A DNA stretch of 6,792 bases. Source: JAUIHN01 sp964556075 (GTDB lineage: Bacteria > Patescibacteriota > Saccharimonadia > Saccharimonadales > Saccharimonadaceae). The DNA lies in contig CAZKUV010000037.1 of assembly GCA_964556075.1 (NCBI GenBank), positions 1 through 6,792 on the forward strand. The letters run 5' to 3'. How positions within the stretch are numbered: the stretch's first letter is position 1; the number at the start of each line of letters is the position of its first letter. The notes beneath the pieces are model-generated. The model made no database searches and was not told the origin of the DNA. It saw only the letters and a program-made list of their open reading frames with translations. This document shows positions 1-5,955 of the stretch, piece after piece. A program made the translations under genes and the position numbers.

Positions 1-955
1 ACGACGGCATTTTCCATTTCCCTAGTTGCCAATCAGGCATGTCGGGCATATCAGGCATGTTAGGCATATCGAAGTTTTCAGAAGTGGACGAAACGAGATC
101 GGCGGTTTGAGAAACGGCTATCTCCCCTCCTTCAACGACACTTCCAAGGAAGTCTCCTGCCCTGTCGGCAAAGGCGTCTGACGCTCCTCCGGCGACACCA
201 GCGGCATACATGACCGCTCTAACACCGAGACCAACACGAAGCTTGCGCTGTCGCTGCTTGCTACTTTCAACATTTCTATTCGTCAACTCATTAATAGCCC
301 ATTGGACGCCTTCTTCTATATTAGCCGGCATCCCTTGACTCCTCAACAGCCCTTCAAGCGTATCAATATCAAGTGGGTCGCCCCCCTCTTTGAGACTCCT
401 ATCCTGTCCAAGGGTGTTTTCTATCATGGCTTGTTTTTGAGCATACAGCTTGTATCCAGCTAACGCGGCGGAGGCTGCTCCGATTGCGACACCACCGGCG
501 CCTAACGTAGCCATCGTGAACCCGACCCCGGCACCAATCATAGTATTCCTAATGATAGGAACACCCCATTTTTTCAGCTTAGAGTCACCGGCAGGAGATA
601 ACCATTTTCCAAATTTCGCGGAAAGTTTCTGAAACTTATTCCGGTTATCTATTTTCTCCTGAAGCGTGTTTTCAGTCGCGGCATCAAGCTCGTTAATCGC
701 CCGTAAAGCTTCTTCGGCAATCTTTCCAAGGGCATCTGGGTCAGAAAAATCGACACCATCCGCATCGAGACGATCCTTCGATGCTTGAATCTGTTTCTCA
801 ATAAAGTCACTTGCTATTGGATTCAGCGTATTAAAACTACCGTTAAAGAGGCTTGTTTCCCCCTTAATCTTACTTTCAGCCAGCCGTTCGCGGGCTTCGT
901 CTAAATCTGCAGCCGGGGTATGTGCCGGTCTACGAAATATATCGGGTCGTCTCAT
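1..955 (-). CDS. Unrecognised protein with glycine-rich hydrophobic segments, 3' end beyond window
   Basis: The frame is open from an ATG at 955 to the left edge (318 codons, no stop). The start (MRRPDIFRRP) is supported by AAGGAA at 964-969, 8 nt upstream, and by a consensus promoter further up. Residues 1-120 are polar and charged and look helical (FIEKQIQASKDRLDADG, EEALRAINELDAATEN). Residues about 132-172 form a Gly/Ala-rich hydrophobic stretch (GAGVGFTMATLGAGGVAIGA) that could be a glycine-zipper-like membrane hairpin. A second, weaker segment lies near 240-262. Residues 297-308 are a Met-Pro-Asp/Asn tripeptide repeat encoded by a 9-bp tandem repeat. I do not recognise a family. It follows the 581-aa membrane protein gene in the same direction but has its own promoter. 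Membrane association is inference; the sequence beyond the edge could change the picture. Confidence 0.85.
   Translation of the reverse strand, partial: MRRPDIFRRPAHTPAADLDEARERLAESKIKGETSLFNGSFNTLNPIASDFIEKQIQASKDRLDADGVDFSDPDALGKIAEEALRAINELDAATENTLQEKIDNRNKFQKLSAKFGKWLSPAGDSKLKKWGVPIIRNTMIGAGVGFTMATLGAGGVAIGAASAALAGYKLYAQKQAMIENTLGQDRSLKEGGDPLDIDTLEGLLRSQGMPANIEEGVQWAINELTNRNVESSKQRQRKLRVGLGVRAVMYAAGVAGGASDAFADRAGDFLGSVVEGGEIAVSQTADLVSSTSENFDMPNMPDMPDMPDWQLGKWKMPS
32..67. repeat. 9-bp in-frame tandem repeat, four copies
   Basis: Four consecutive units are seen on the plus strand: ATCAGGCAT, GTCGGGCAT, ATCAGGCAT, GTTAGGCAT. They keep the shared core GGCAT and alternate in an 18-bp higher-order pattern. 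On the minus strand they encode MPN-MPD-MPD-MPD, followed by a Trp, in the protein that runs off the left edge. This is a coding microsatellite-like repeat; copy number could vary between strains. Confidence 0.85.
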
Positions 956-1010
956 AGTGGTGGTTCCTTATCGTAGCGCTGTTTTTTGTTTTATATTTTG
1001 TAATGACTGA

Positions 1011-1039
1011 AATATAGCACAATTTTGTAAAAAAGTCAA
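1011..1039 (-). promoter_or_regulatory. Sigma-70-type promoter of the left-edge gene
   Basis: On the minus strand, TTGACT (1034-1039) is followed by a 17-bp spacer and TATATT (1011-1016). The likely transcription start is an A near 1004, giving a leader of about 49 nt that carries AAGGAA at 964-969, 8 nt before the ATG at 955. The promoter lies in the 120-bp gap after the 581-aa gene, so the two genes need not be co-transcribed. Confidence 0.7.
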
Positions 1040-1075
1040 TACGCTCATGATTTGACAGGAGATGCTTAGGGTAAA

Positions 1076-2821
1076 TTAGAGTCCTAGCTCGGTATCCATG
1101 TGCCGCTTGAAATCCTGATTCCATTGCCCGATTCCAGCAGACGCGATACCGACCTCACCATCTGGCAATATGTACTGATCAAGTCCTTCGATATATATAT
1201 CTCCACCATATGACTCGTATATACCGGCGGCAGCCTCCGGACTGAGCACGATATTATGTTGTGCGGCGTACTCAATAATTTCGTTCGTGATGCTACTGCC
1301 ATATTCTACTCGTACGGCAGTATCTGCGGTCTCCTTTACAATATCTATAACTCGCTGCTGAACTCGCGTGTCATCAGCGGCACTCTCCTGGTCTGTCGAT
1401 TTACGAGGAGCTTCAGATGCTTTATTGCTATCGGCAGAAGAAACGGTAACCTCATCGACTCGAATTGGTTCCTGAGGCTCAATAAACGGAAGATCTTCGG
1501 GTTCTTCGACTGGTATTGGTGTCGCGACAATCGGCGTACTCTCAACAGGAGTAGCGACTGTCCGAACAGGGGTACTCTCAGGTGGCGTTACAATCGGTTC
1601 GCTCGTCACTTCAACAGGAGGAGTAGCCAGGTGCGCTTCGGTACTTTCTATGGTCCCCGTCTCGGCTACGGTAGCCTCATCCGCGATTTCAAGCTGCCAC
1701 TCGGGAGTTGCCGCTGGAGTGCCGATTTCCAATTCCAGCGTCGGAGTCGATCCGATTGGTCCCCCGCCATACGAATTATCAGAGACATCAGGACTCATCG
1801 ACTTGTCACCTTCAGATGACACAAGTGTTGCGAGTAAGAGAGCTGACCCGCCCAGGACGGCGACGACTGTCTTTTTCCAGCTTCGCTTCGATTCCTTTTC
1901 AGTGCGCGTCAATCGAGCAAACAACGTAGGCTCTTCGTCGTCAGCTAACGAAGCTTCAGAAACAGTTTCCGCTCCGCGTTCTCGACGAGATATACCAAAC
2001 GGACCGAGTCCAATAGCTCCTAGTCTCTGACGAATCCTTCCCCATCGACTACCGTCTTTATCCCGCCTATCAGACGACTCTTGTCGACCGAACAGCCTTC
2101 GTTTTTCGCCAACGACTAGATCGACTGCCTCAAGCGCGACTTCTCGATCAGAAAACGGCTCATCGAGATGATCATGATGCAACTGCCACACCATACCTTG
2201 GGCATCTTCGGCGCTTGCGAGCACCTTCGCCGACCAGTCTTCGGCTTTCACGCGTCGAGATTTTCGTTTCTCCAGAGTGTCAATAGTAAGCTGGTATGCC
2301 AGACGTCCTTCGATTGACAACGCGTCGACTGAATCAATGTCATCGAGGTTTCCGCCGTGGACATCACGAAGAATTTTTTTATAGCCGTCCCTAAACTCTT
2401 CCCGGGCGGCATCGCGCTGTTCTTTCGTCTTAGCTGAAGCCAGCGCGCTGGTATACCTGTCCCAGTTCTCCCGGGATTCATCGTCTAATAGCGCTTGTAG
2501 TTCCCTGTCAACGAAAATACCAAGCGTTTCTCCCGAACCCTGACTATCGACCTCTAGAGGAATAATCCCCGTATCGCCCCATAGCTCTGCCCGCCTTTGA
2601 GGCCGAGGGTGGGATGACATCGGTTCTGCCTCGCTTTCGGTGTCTTGGCCGCTCCGAATCAGTTCGGCGTGCGCCCTAATCATCGCAAGTTCATGACGAG
2701 AAAGAAATTTGCCATCCGGACGATGGAAGGTAGTCCCGTTCTTGCCCACTTTAACCAAATCGCGAATATCTTCGAAACGATCGACTGTATTTGATGGAGT
2801 GGTACGCGGTTCTCTGTTCAT
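1076..2821 (-). CDS. Unrecognised single-pass membrane protein with Thr/Pro-rich outer linker (581 aa)
   Basis: From the ATG at 2821 this encodes 581 aa ending in TAA. An in-frame TTG at 2839 or GTG at 2836 would add up to 6 residues. ATG is preferred because neither alternative has a better ribosome site; only a weak GGTG lies upstream. Residues 1-300 are charged and helix-rich, presumably cytoplasmic. Residues 303-317 are basic (RTEKESKRSWKK), and about 318-336 form one membrane helix (TVVAVLGGSALLLATLVSS). The positive-inside rule predicts the C-terminus outside. Residues 337-485 are a low-complexity Pro/Thr/Glu/Val/Ser linker with degenerate ATPVESTP-like units at 399-439. Residues 485-581 form a compact conserved-looking domain (SSITNEIIEYAAQHNI, IYESYGGDIYIEG). 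I recognise no family and no catalytic motif. The architecture of cytoplasmic region, membrane helix, stalk and outer domain suggests an envelope protein. It has its own promoter downstream of infB. Confidence 0.88.
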   Translation of the reverse strand: MNREPRTTPSNTVDRFEDIRDLVKVGKNGTTFHRPDGKFLSRHELAMIRAHAELIRSGQDTESEAEPMSSHPRPQRRAELWGDTGIIPLEVDSQGSGETLGIFVDRELQALLDDESRENWDRYTSALASAKTKEQRDAAREEFRDGYKKILRDVHGGNLDDIDSVDALSIEGRLAYQLTIDTLEKRKSRRVKAEDWSAKVLASAEDAQGMVWQLHHDHLDEPFSDREVALEAVDLVVGEKRRLFGRQESSDRRDKDGSRWGRIRQRLGAIGLGPFGISRRERGAETVSEASLADDEEPTLFARLTRTEKESKRSWKKTVVAVLGGSALLLATLVSSEGDKSMSPDVSDNSYGGGPIGSTPTLELEIGTPAATPEWQLEIADEATVAETGTIESTEAHLATPPVEVTSEPIVTPPESTPVRTVATPVESTPIVATPIPVEEPEDLPFIEPQEPIRVDEVTVSSADSNKASEAPRKSTDQESAADDTRVQQRVIDIVKETADTAVRVEYGSSITNEIIEYAAQHNIVLSPEAAAGIYESYGGDIYIEGLDQYILPDGEVGIASAGIGQWNQDFKRHMDTELGL

Positions 2822-2853
2822 AAATGTGACATACACCAAAAGGGCTTAACCAT
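2818..2853 (-). promoter_or_regulatory. Candidate 11-codon leader ORF overlapping the start of the 581-aa gene
   Basis: An ATG at 2853 opens a short frame, MVKPFWCMSHL, whose TGA (2820-2818) overlaps the ATG at 2821-2819 as ATGA. It would start only about 5 nt into the mRNA predicted from the promoter at 2866-2895, so it would be nearly leaderless. The downstream gene lacks a clear ribosome binding site, so translational coupling by reinitiation is possible. Eleven codons can arise by chance, so this is tentative. Confidence 0.25.
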
Positions 2854-2870
2854 TATATAGTCTATATAAT
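2852..2870. promoter_or_regulatory. Perfect palindrome across the predicted transcription start (operator candidate)
   Basis: ATTATATA (2852-2859) and TATATAAT (2863-2870) are exact 8-bp inverted repeats separated by 3 bp. The palindrome overlaps the -10 element (2866-2871) and the predicted start of the 581-aa gene's transcript, a classic place for a repressor operator. It is purely A/T, so it could also be a by-product of an AT-rich promoter. Confidence 0.35.
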
Positions 2871-2895
2871 ACCATAATGTTGGAGCATTTGTCAA
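2866..2895 (-). promoter_or_regulatory. Sigma-70-type promoter of the 581-aa membrane protein gene
   Basis: On the minus strand, a perfect TTGACA (2890-2895) is followed by an 18-bp spacer and TATTAT (2866-2871, one mismatch to TATAAT). The start point is probably an A at 2861 or 2858, giving a leader of about 38-41 nt to the ATG at 2821. The promoter begins 31 bp after the infB stop, so this gene has its own transcript even if some read-through from infB occurs. A perfect TATAAT at 2852-2857 is also present but has no -35 partner at normal spacing. Confidence 0.7.
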
Positions 2896-2926
2896 TTCGT
2901 GACCGTAGTACGTTGAAGATAGAGCG

Positions 2927-4702
2927 CTAAGAGAGCTTGCGCTTGACTAGTTCCCGAGTAAAGAATTCTAATACGTCTCCTTCTTCGAGGAGTAGTTTCT
3001 TCTCGGTCTTTAGACTCAGGCCGCACATCTCACCGGCAAACACTTCCTTTGCCTCCTGCTGCTGACGCTGGACTTTCTCGACTTCAACCTCTGCAATTTG
3101 TTCTCCGTCTCGGAGCACTCGAGCACGCACACCAGGCTCCACCTTCCCTTTGGTAACCTCACCCCCGGCAATAATCTGCTCTTTCATCGTTCGGAATACA
3201 CCTTTGACGTGCAGCTTACCGACCTCAGTTTCAACGACTTCTGGAGCAAGCAGATTCTCAAGGTGCGAACGAACATCATCGATGAGCTCGTAGATGATGC
3301 TGTAGAGCTGCACTTCGACTTTGTCTCTTGCGGCAAGTCGCTTCACCGCAGGAGGGAGCTCGACATTAAACCCATAGATAATCGCACCGACATCATCCGC
3401 CATACGGATATCGCTTTCAGAAATATTACCAACGCCGCTCGCTACGATTCTCAGACGCACCTCGCCGCCGGTGTCTATCAGCTTGAGGCTATCGACAACT
3501 GATGTCAGCGAACCCTGTACGTCGGCCTTTACGATGACGTTGAATTCTTGGGTTGTCTGTTCCTGATTTATCATCGCGAGCAAATCTGCTCCCGTTACGT
3601 TAGCAACTGCCATCTGCTTTTCTTTTTCAGCACGGTTTTCAGCCGCCTTCTGGCGAGCCGTGCGCTCATTCTTGCACAAACTGAATCTGTCGCCGAACTG
3701 CGGCACTTCTTTAAACCCAGTCACAATGACAGGAGTTGACGGACCAGCCTTCTTCATCGCGCGTCCGGTAAAATCTTGCATGGTTCGCACCTTGCCGTAC
3801 GTAGTGCCTGCGACCATAAACTGTCCTGGCTTAAGCGTTCCTTGCTCGACAAGCAATCTGACTACTGGGCCTCTGCCGGTCTCCATGCGCGCCTCGATGA
3901 CGATTCCTTCTGCAGGAACATCGACATCAGCTCTAAGATCTTCGAGATCAGCCACGAGCAGTACTGTCTCAATCAGGGTTTCAATGCCCTGACCGGTCTT
4001 CGCGCTCACCTCTACCATCGGAACATCTCCGCCCCACCCTCTCGCGTCTGCGACGACACCTTGCTCGGCGAGCTGTCCCATCACCATGCCAGGGTTGGCG
4101 GTATCTTTATCTATCTTGTTCAACGCGACGACGATTTTCGCATTGGCCGTCCGCGCGAAGCGGATAGCCTCAATCGTTTGCGGCTTCACGCCGTCATCGG
4201 CCGCCACGACAATAATCACGACATCGGTCAGTGTCGCGCCGTGCTGTCTCAGGGCTGCGAACGCTTCGTGACCCGGAGTGTCGAGTAGCGTTACGGTTCG
4301 ACCGTTATGAACGGTTTGGTACGCGCTGATATGCTGCGTAATACCGCCCGCTTCTCCCTCGGCGACTTTCTGTCCGAGAATGGCGTCGAGCAAGCTCGTT
4401 TTTCCGTGGTCAACATGACCCATGACAGCCACGATTGGCGGGCGGGCGGGCGCGTCTTCGGATACCGTTCGAGTCGGCTGATCAATATCTGTCGTAACGG
4501 CTTTTCGCTGGAGTTCGACATTGAGCCCGAGCTCCTCGACCATAATTTGAGCGGTTTCAAAATCGATGCGCTGGTTAATAGTGGCTACGATGCCATTCTT
4601 GAAAAGTTCACCTACCAATGTCGCTACGGGCAAATGGAGAACTTCAGCCAGTTCACCGACGGTTACTGAGTCAGCGATGACTACTATTTTCTTGTCATCC
4701 AT
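2927..4702 (-). CDS. infB: Translation initiation factor IF-2
   Basis: GTPase that delivers initiator fMet-tRNA to the 30S subunit and promotes 50S joining in the cytoplasm. Numbering from MDDKK (591 aa): a short IF2-N-like domain at about 6-56, then the G domain at 89-253 with G1 GHVDHGKT (95-102), G2 GGITQHI (119-125), G3 DTPGH (141-145), G4 NKID (195-198) and G5 SAK (233-235). Next are the domain II beta-barrel at about 263-343, the IF-2 middle domain at about 375-478, and the C-terminal barrel that binds fMet-tRNA at about 488-588. All GTPase motifs are intact. The usual long N-terminal extension is absent; E. coli IF-2 is 890 aa. The conserved RGA after G3 reads HGA (154-156). The ATG at 4702 is chosen over the ATG at 4708 because AAGGA at 4711-4715 lies 8 nt from the first and only 2 nt from the second. 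The stop is TAG. It lies 52 nt after the S1 gene and is probably co-transcribed with it. Confidence 0.97.
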   Translation of the reverse strand: MDDKKIVVIADSVTVGELAEVLHLPVATLVGELFKNGIVATINQRIDFETAQIMVEELGLNVELQRKAVTTDIDQPTRTVSEDAPARPPIVAVMGHVDHGKTSLLDAILGQKVAEGEAGGITQHISAYQTVHNGRTVTLLDTPGHEAFAALRQHGATLTDVVIIVVAADDGVKPQTIEAIRFARTANAKIVVALNKIDKDTANPGMVMGQLAEQGVVADARGWGGDVPMVEVSAKTGQGIETLIETVLLVADLEDLRADVDVPAEGIVIEARMETGRGPVVRLLVEQGTLKPGQFMVAGTTYGKVRTMQDFTGRAMKKAGPSTPVIVTGFKEVPQFGDRFSLCKNERTARQKAAENRAEKEKQMAVANVTGADLLAMINQEQTTQEFNVIVKADVQGSLTSVVDSLKLIDTGGEVRLRIVASGVGNISESDIRMADDVGAIIYGFNVELPPAVKRLAARDKVEVQLYSIIYELIDDVRSHLENLLAPEVVETEVGKLHVKGVFRTMKEQIIAGGEVTKGKVEPGVRARVLRDGEQIAEVEVEKVQRQQQEAKEVFAGEMCGLSLKTEKKLLLEEGDVLEFFTRELVKRKLS

Positions 4703-4710
4703 CGGCATAT

Positions 4711-4718
4711 TCCTTTCT
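4711..4718 (-). promoter_or_regulatory. Ribosome binding site that decides the infB start
   Basis: The minus strand reads AGAAAGGA. AAGGA ends 8 nt before the ATG at 4702 (protein start MDDKK) but only 2 nt before the upstream in-frame ATG at 4708. Spacing therefore favours the shorter, 591-aa product. Confidence 0.7.
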
Positions 4719-4754
4719 GCCCTGTAGGCGTGTTAATTGATGGTGTTCGATAGG

Positions 4755-5828
4755 CTATTTCTTGCCGTCAGCTAGGCTAAGCGAAATCTTACGGTTTTCT
4801 TTGTCGACTTCAAGCACCTTGAAAGTCTTGCGTTCGTTAAGAGTGAAGACCTTTTCAGGGTCAGCGCCACCACTGCCAAGTTCGCTCACGTGCACAAGAG
4901 CTTCGACGCTTGGGCTGAGCTGTACGAATGCACCGAATGGCGTGATTCGAGTAACGGTACCTTCGACAACATCGCCAGAATTGAACTGTGCTACCTCACT
5001 AATCCATGGATCCTCGGTAAGCTGCTTCATGCTGAGGCTGAGTCGGTCCTTATCGATAGCGATAATCTTAGCTTCGACGGTTTGACCAACCTTGACGTAA
5101 TCCGCCGGATTATTGACGCGCTCCCAACTAATTTCTGAAATATGGATAAGTCCTTCAATTCCTTCGACGTTAACGAAGATTCCAAAGTCAACCACACCGG
5201 TAGCGACTCCAGAAACCGTATCGCCAACCTTCATCTGCTCGAACCTGGCCGCAAGCGTTTCTTTGGCAGCTTCCTTCTCGCTGAAGATTAGCTTGTTGGT
5301 CTTGCGGTCGGCATCGAGGATGCACACCTTGAGTTCTTTGCCGACAAGGCTGTTCAGACGATGAAGAATTTCATCCTTGTCGTTACCGCCGACTCGAGGG
5401 TAGTGCTCGGCCGAAAGCTGAGATACGGGCAGGAAGCCTCGTACGCCTTCGTATTCGACCAGAAGACCGCCGCGGTTCGCGTCATACGGGGTAACTTCGA
5501 TGATTTCACCCTGCTCCATCTTGCTAGCGACTTCGTCCCAGCCACGATCCTTCGCAGCCTTCCTAAGGCTTAGTAGCGAGTAGCCATTTTCGAGCTCTGA
5601 ATCGACAACGCTAGCGGTCACTTCGTCGCCTTCTTTCAGTTGGCGAGAAAAACCGACTTCGCGGCGCGGAACGTATCCAACACCTCGAGCGCCAAGATCA
5701 ATCAGCACTTCATGCTTCCTGACCGACAAGACCGTACCGGTAACGGTTTCACCCGCTATTAGTTCTTTAACATCTGCTCCCGCGCTAGCGAGCAAGTCAT
5801 CCATTGTGATTGCGGCTTTTGTTGCCAT
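4755..5828 (-). CDS. rpsA: S1 RNA-binding domain protein, ribosomal protein bS1-like (four S1 domains)
   Basis: The protein (357 aa, TAG stop) is a tandem array of four S1/OB-fold RNA-binding domains at about 25-92, 104-186, 200-268 and 285-352. Domains 3 and 4 show the classic signatures DFGIFVNVEGIEGLIHISE (214-232) and PFGAFVQLSPSVEALVHVSE (297-316), each closing with a strand of the type LSLSMK or ISLSLA. Domain 2 carries YEGVRGFLPVSQL (126-138). bS1 binds single-stranded mRNA on the 30S subunit and helps initiation. E. coli S1 has six domains, and four-domain forms are usual in many Gram-positive and CPR lineages. The symbol rests on the architecture; true ribosomal function is inference. 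No in-frame start has a close strong ribosome site. ATG 5828 gives the full first domain and follows a structured leader. The gene has its own promoter and is followed by infB. Confidence 0.92.
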   Translation of the reverse strand: MATKAAITMDDLLASAGADVKELIAGETVTGTVLSVRKHEVLIDLGARGVGYVPRREVGFSRQLKEGDEVTASVVDSELENGYSLLSLRKAAKDRGWDEVASKMEQGEIIEVTPYDANRGGLLVEYEGVRGFLPVSQLSAEHYPRVGGNDKDEILHRLNSLVGKELKVCILDADRKTNKLIFSEKEAAKETLAARFEQMKVGDTVSGVATGVVDFGIFVNVEGIEGLIHISEISWERVNNPADYVKVGQTVEAKIIAIDKDRLSLSMKQLTEDPWISEVAQFNSGDVVEGTVTRITPFGAFVQLSPSVEALVHVSELGSGGADPEKVFTLNERKTFKVLEVDKENRKISLSLADGKK

Positions 5829-5838
5829 AGTTTCTTTA

Positions 5839-5869
5839 GCGAAACAAGAGGTTCCGCTATTACTCCTTT
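5839..5869 (-). promoter_or_regulatory. Strong Shine-Dalgarno plus hairpin in the S1 leader
   Basis: In the mRNA sense, AAAGGAG (5863-5869) is followed by 5 nt and then a hairpin: stem GCGGAAC (5851-5857), loop CUCUU, stem GUUUCGC (5839-5845), seven pairs including one G-U. Another 10 nt lead to the AUG at 5828. The Shine-Dalgarno lies 34 nt from the AUG in linear sequence, too far for normal use, but only 15 unpaired nt remain if the hairpin folds. The nearest alternative, AAAGAA at 5832-5837, is weak and only 3 nt from the AUG. No short ORF uses the strong site, since the first start codon beyond it (TTG 5847) meets a stop after three codons. Confidence 0.45.
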
Positions 5870-5890
5870 ATTAGTTACTATTATTTCCCT

Positions 5891-5912
5891 GAGGCGCACC
5901 TAAGAGCGTCTC
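5891..5912 (-). promoter_or_regulatory. Second stem-loop in the S1 leader
   Basis: In the mRNA sense, GAGACGC (5906-5912) and GCGCCTC (5891-5897) can pair across an 8-nt loop with one A-C mismatch. It lies about 7-10 nt after the predicted transcription start. No U-run follows, so it does not look like a terminator. It may stabilise the 5' end or contribute to regulation of the S1-infB operon. Confidence 0.3.
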
Positions 5913-5926
5913 GTAGATCATCTATT

Positions 5927-5955
5927 ATTGTACTCTTTTTGGTCAGATAAGTCAA
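5927..5955 (-). promoter_or_regulatory. Sigma-70-type promoter of the S1-infB operon
   Basis: On the minus strand, TTGACT (5950-5955) is followed by a 17-bp spacer and TACAAT (5927-5932). Transcription probably begins near 5919-5921, giving a leader of about 92 nt. The TGA stop of the upstream LPQTG gene (5952-5954) lies inside the -35 hexamer, so the two functions share bases. Confidence 0.7.

Noticed and set aside
32..67. CRISPR-like or intergenic repeat array
   Set aside because: Units are 9 bp, directly adjacent without spacers, and lie in frame within a coding region.
930..1124. Minus-strand 64-codon frame bridging two genes
   Set aside because: It overlaps the end of the 581-aa gene and the start of the left-edge gene in another frame and runs through a consensus promoter; it has no ribosome site of note.
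1256..1819. Long open frame on the plus strand (187 codons)
   Set aside because: It is antisense to the 581-aa gene's low-complexity linker region, its translation is rich in Arg, Cys, Trp and Phe without domain character, and the minus-strand gene has the promoter and coherent architecture.
3776..4288. Plus-strand open frame of 170 codons
   Set aside because: It is entirely antisense to the IF-2 GTPase domain, whose motifs are intact on the other strand.
5891..5912. Rho-independent terminator after the LPQTG gene
   Set aside because: The stem has an A-C mismatch in the transcribed sense, no U-run follows, and it lies downstream of the S1 promoter.
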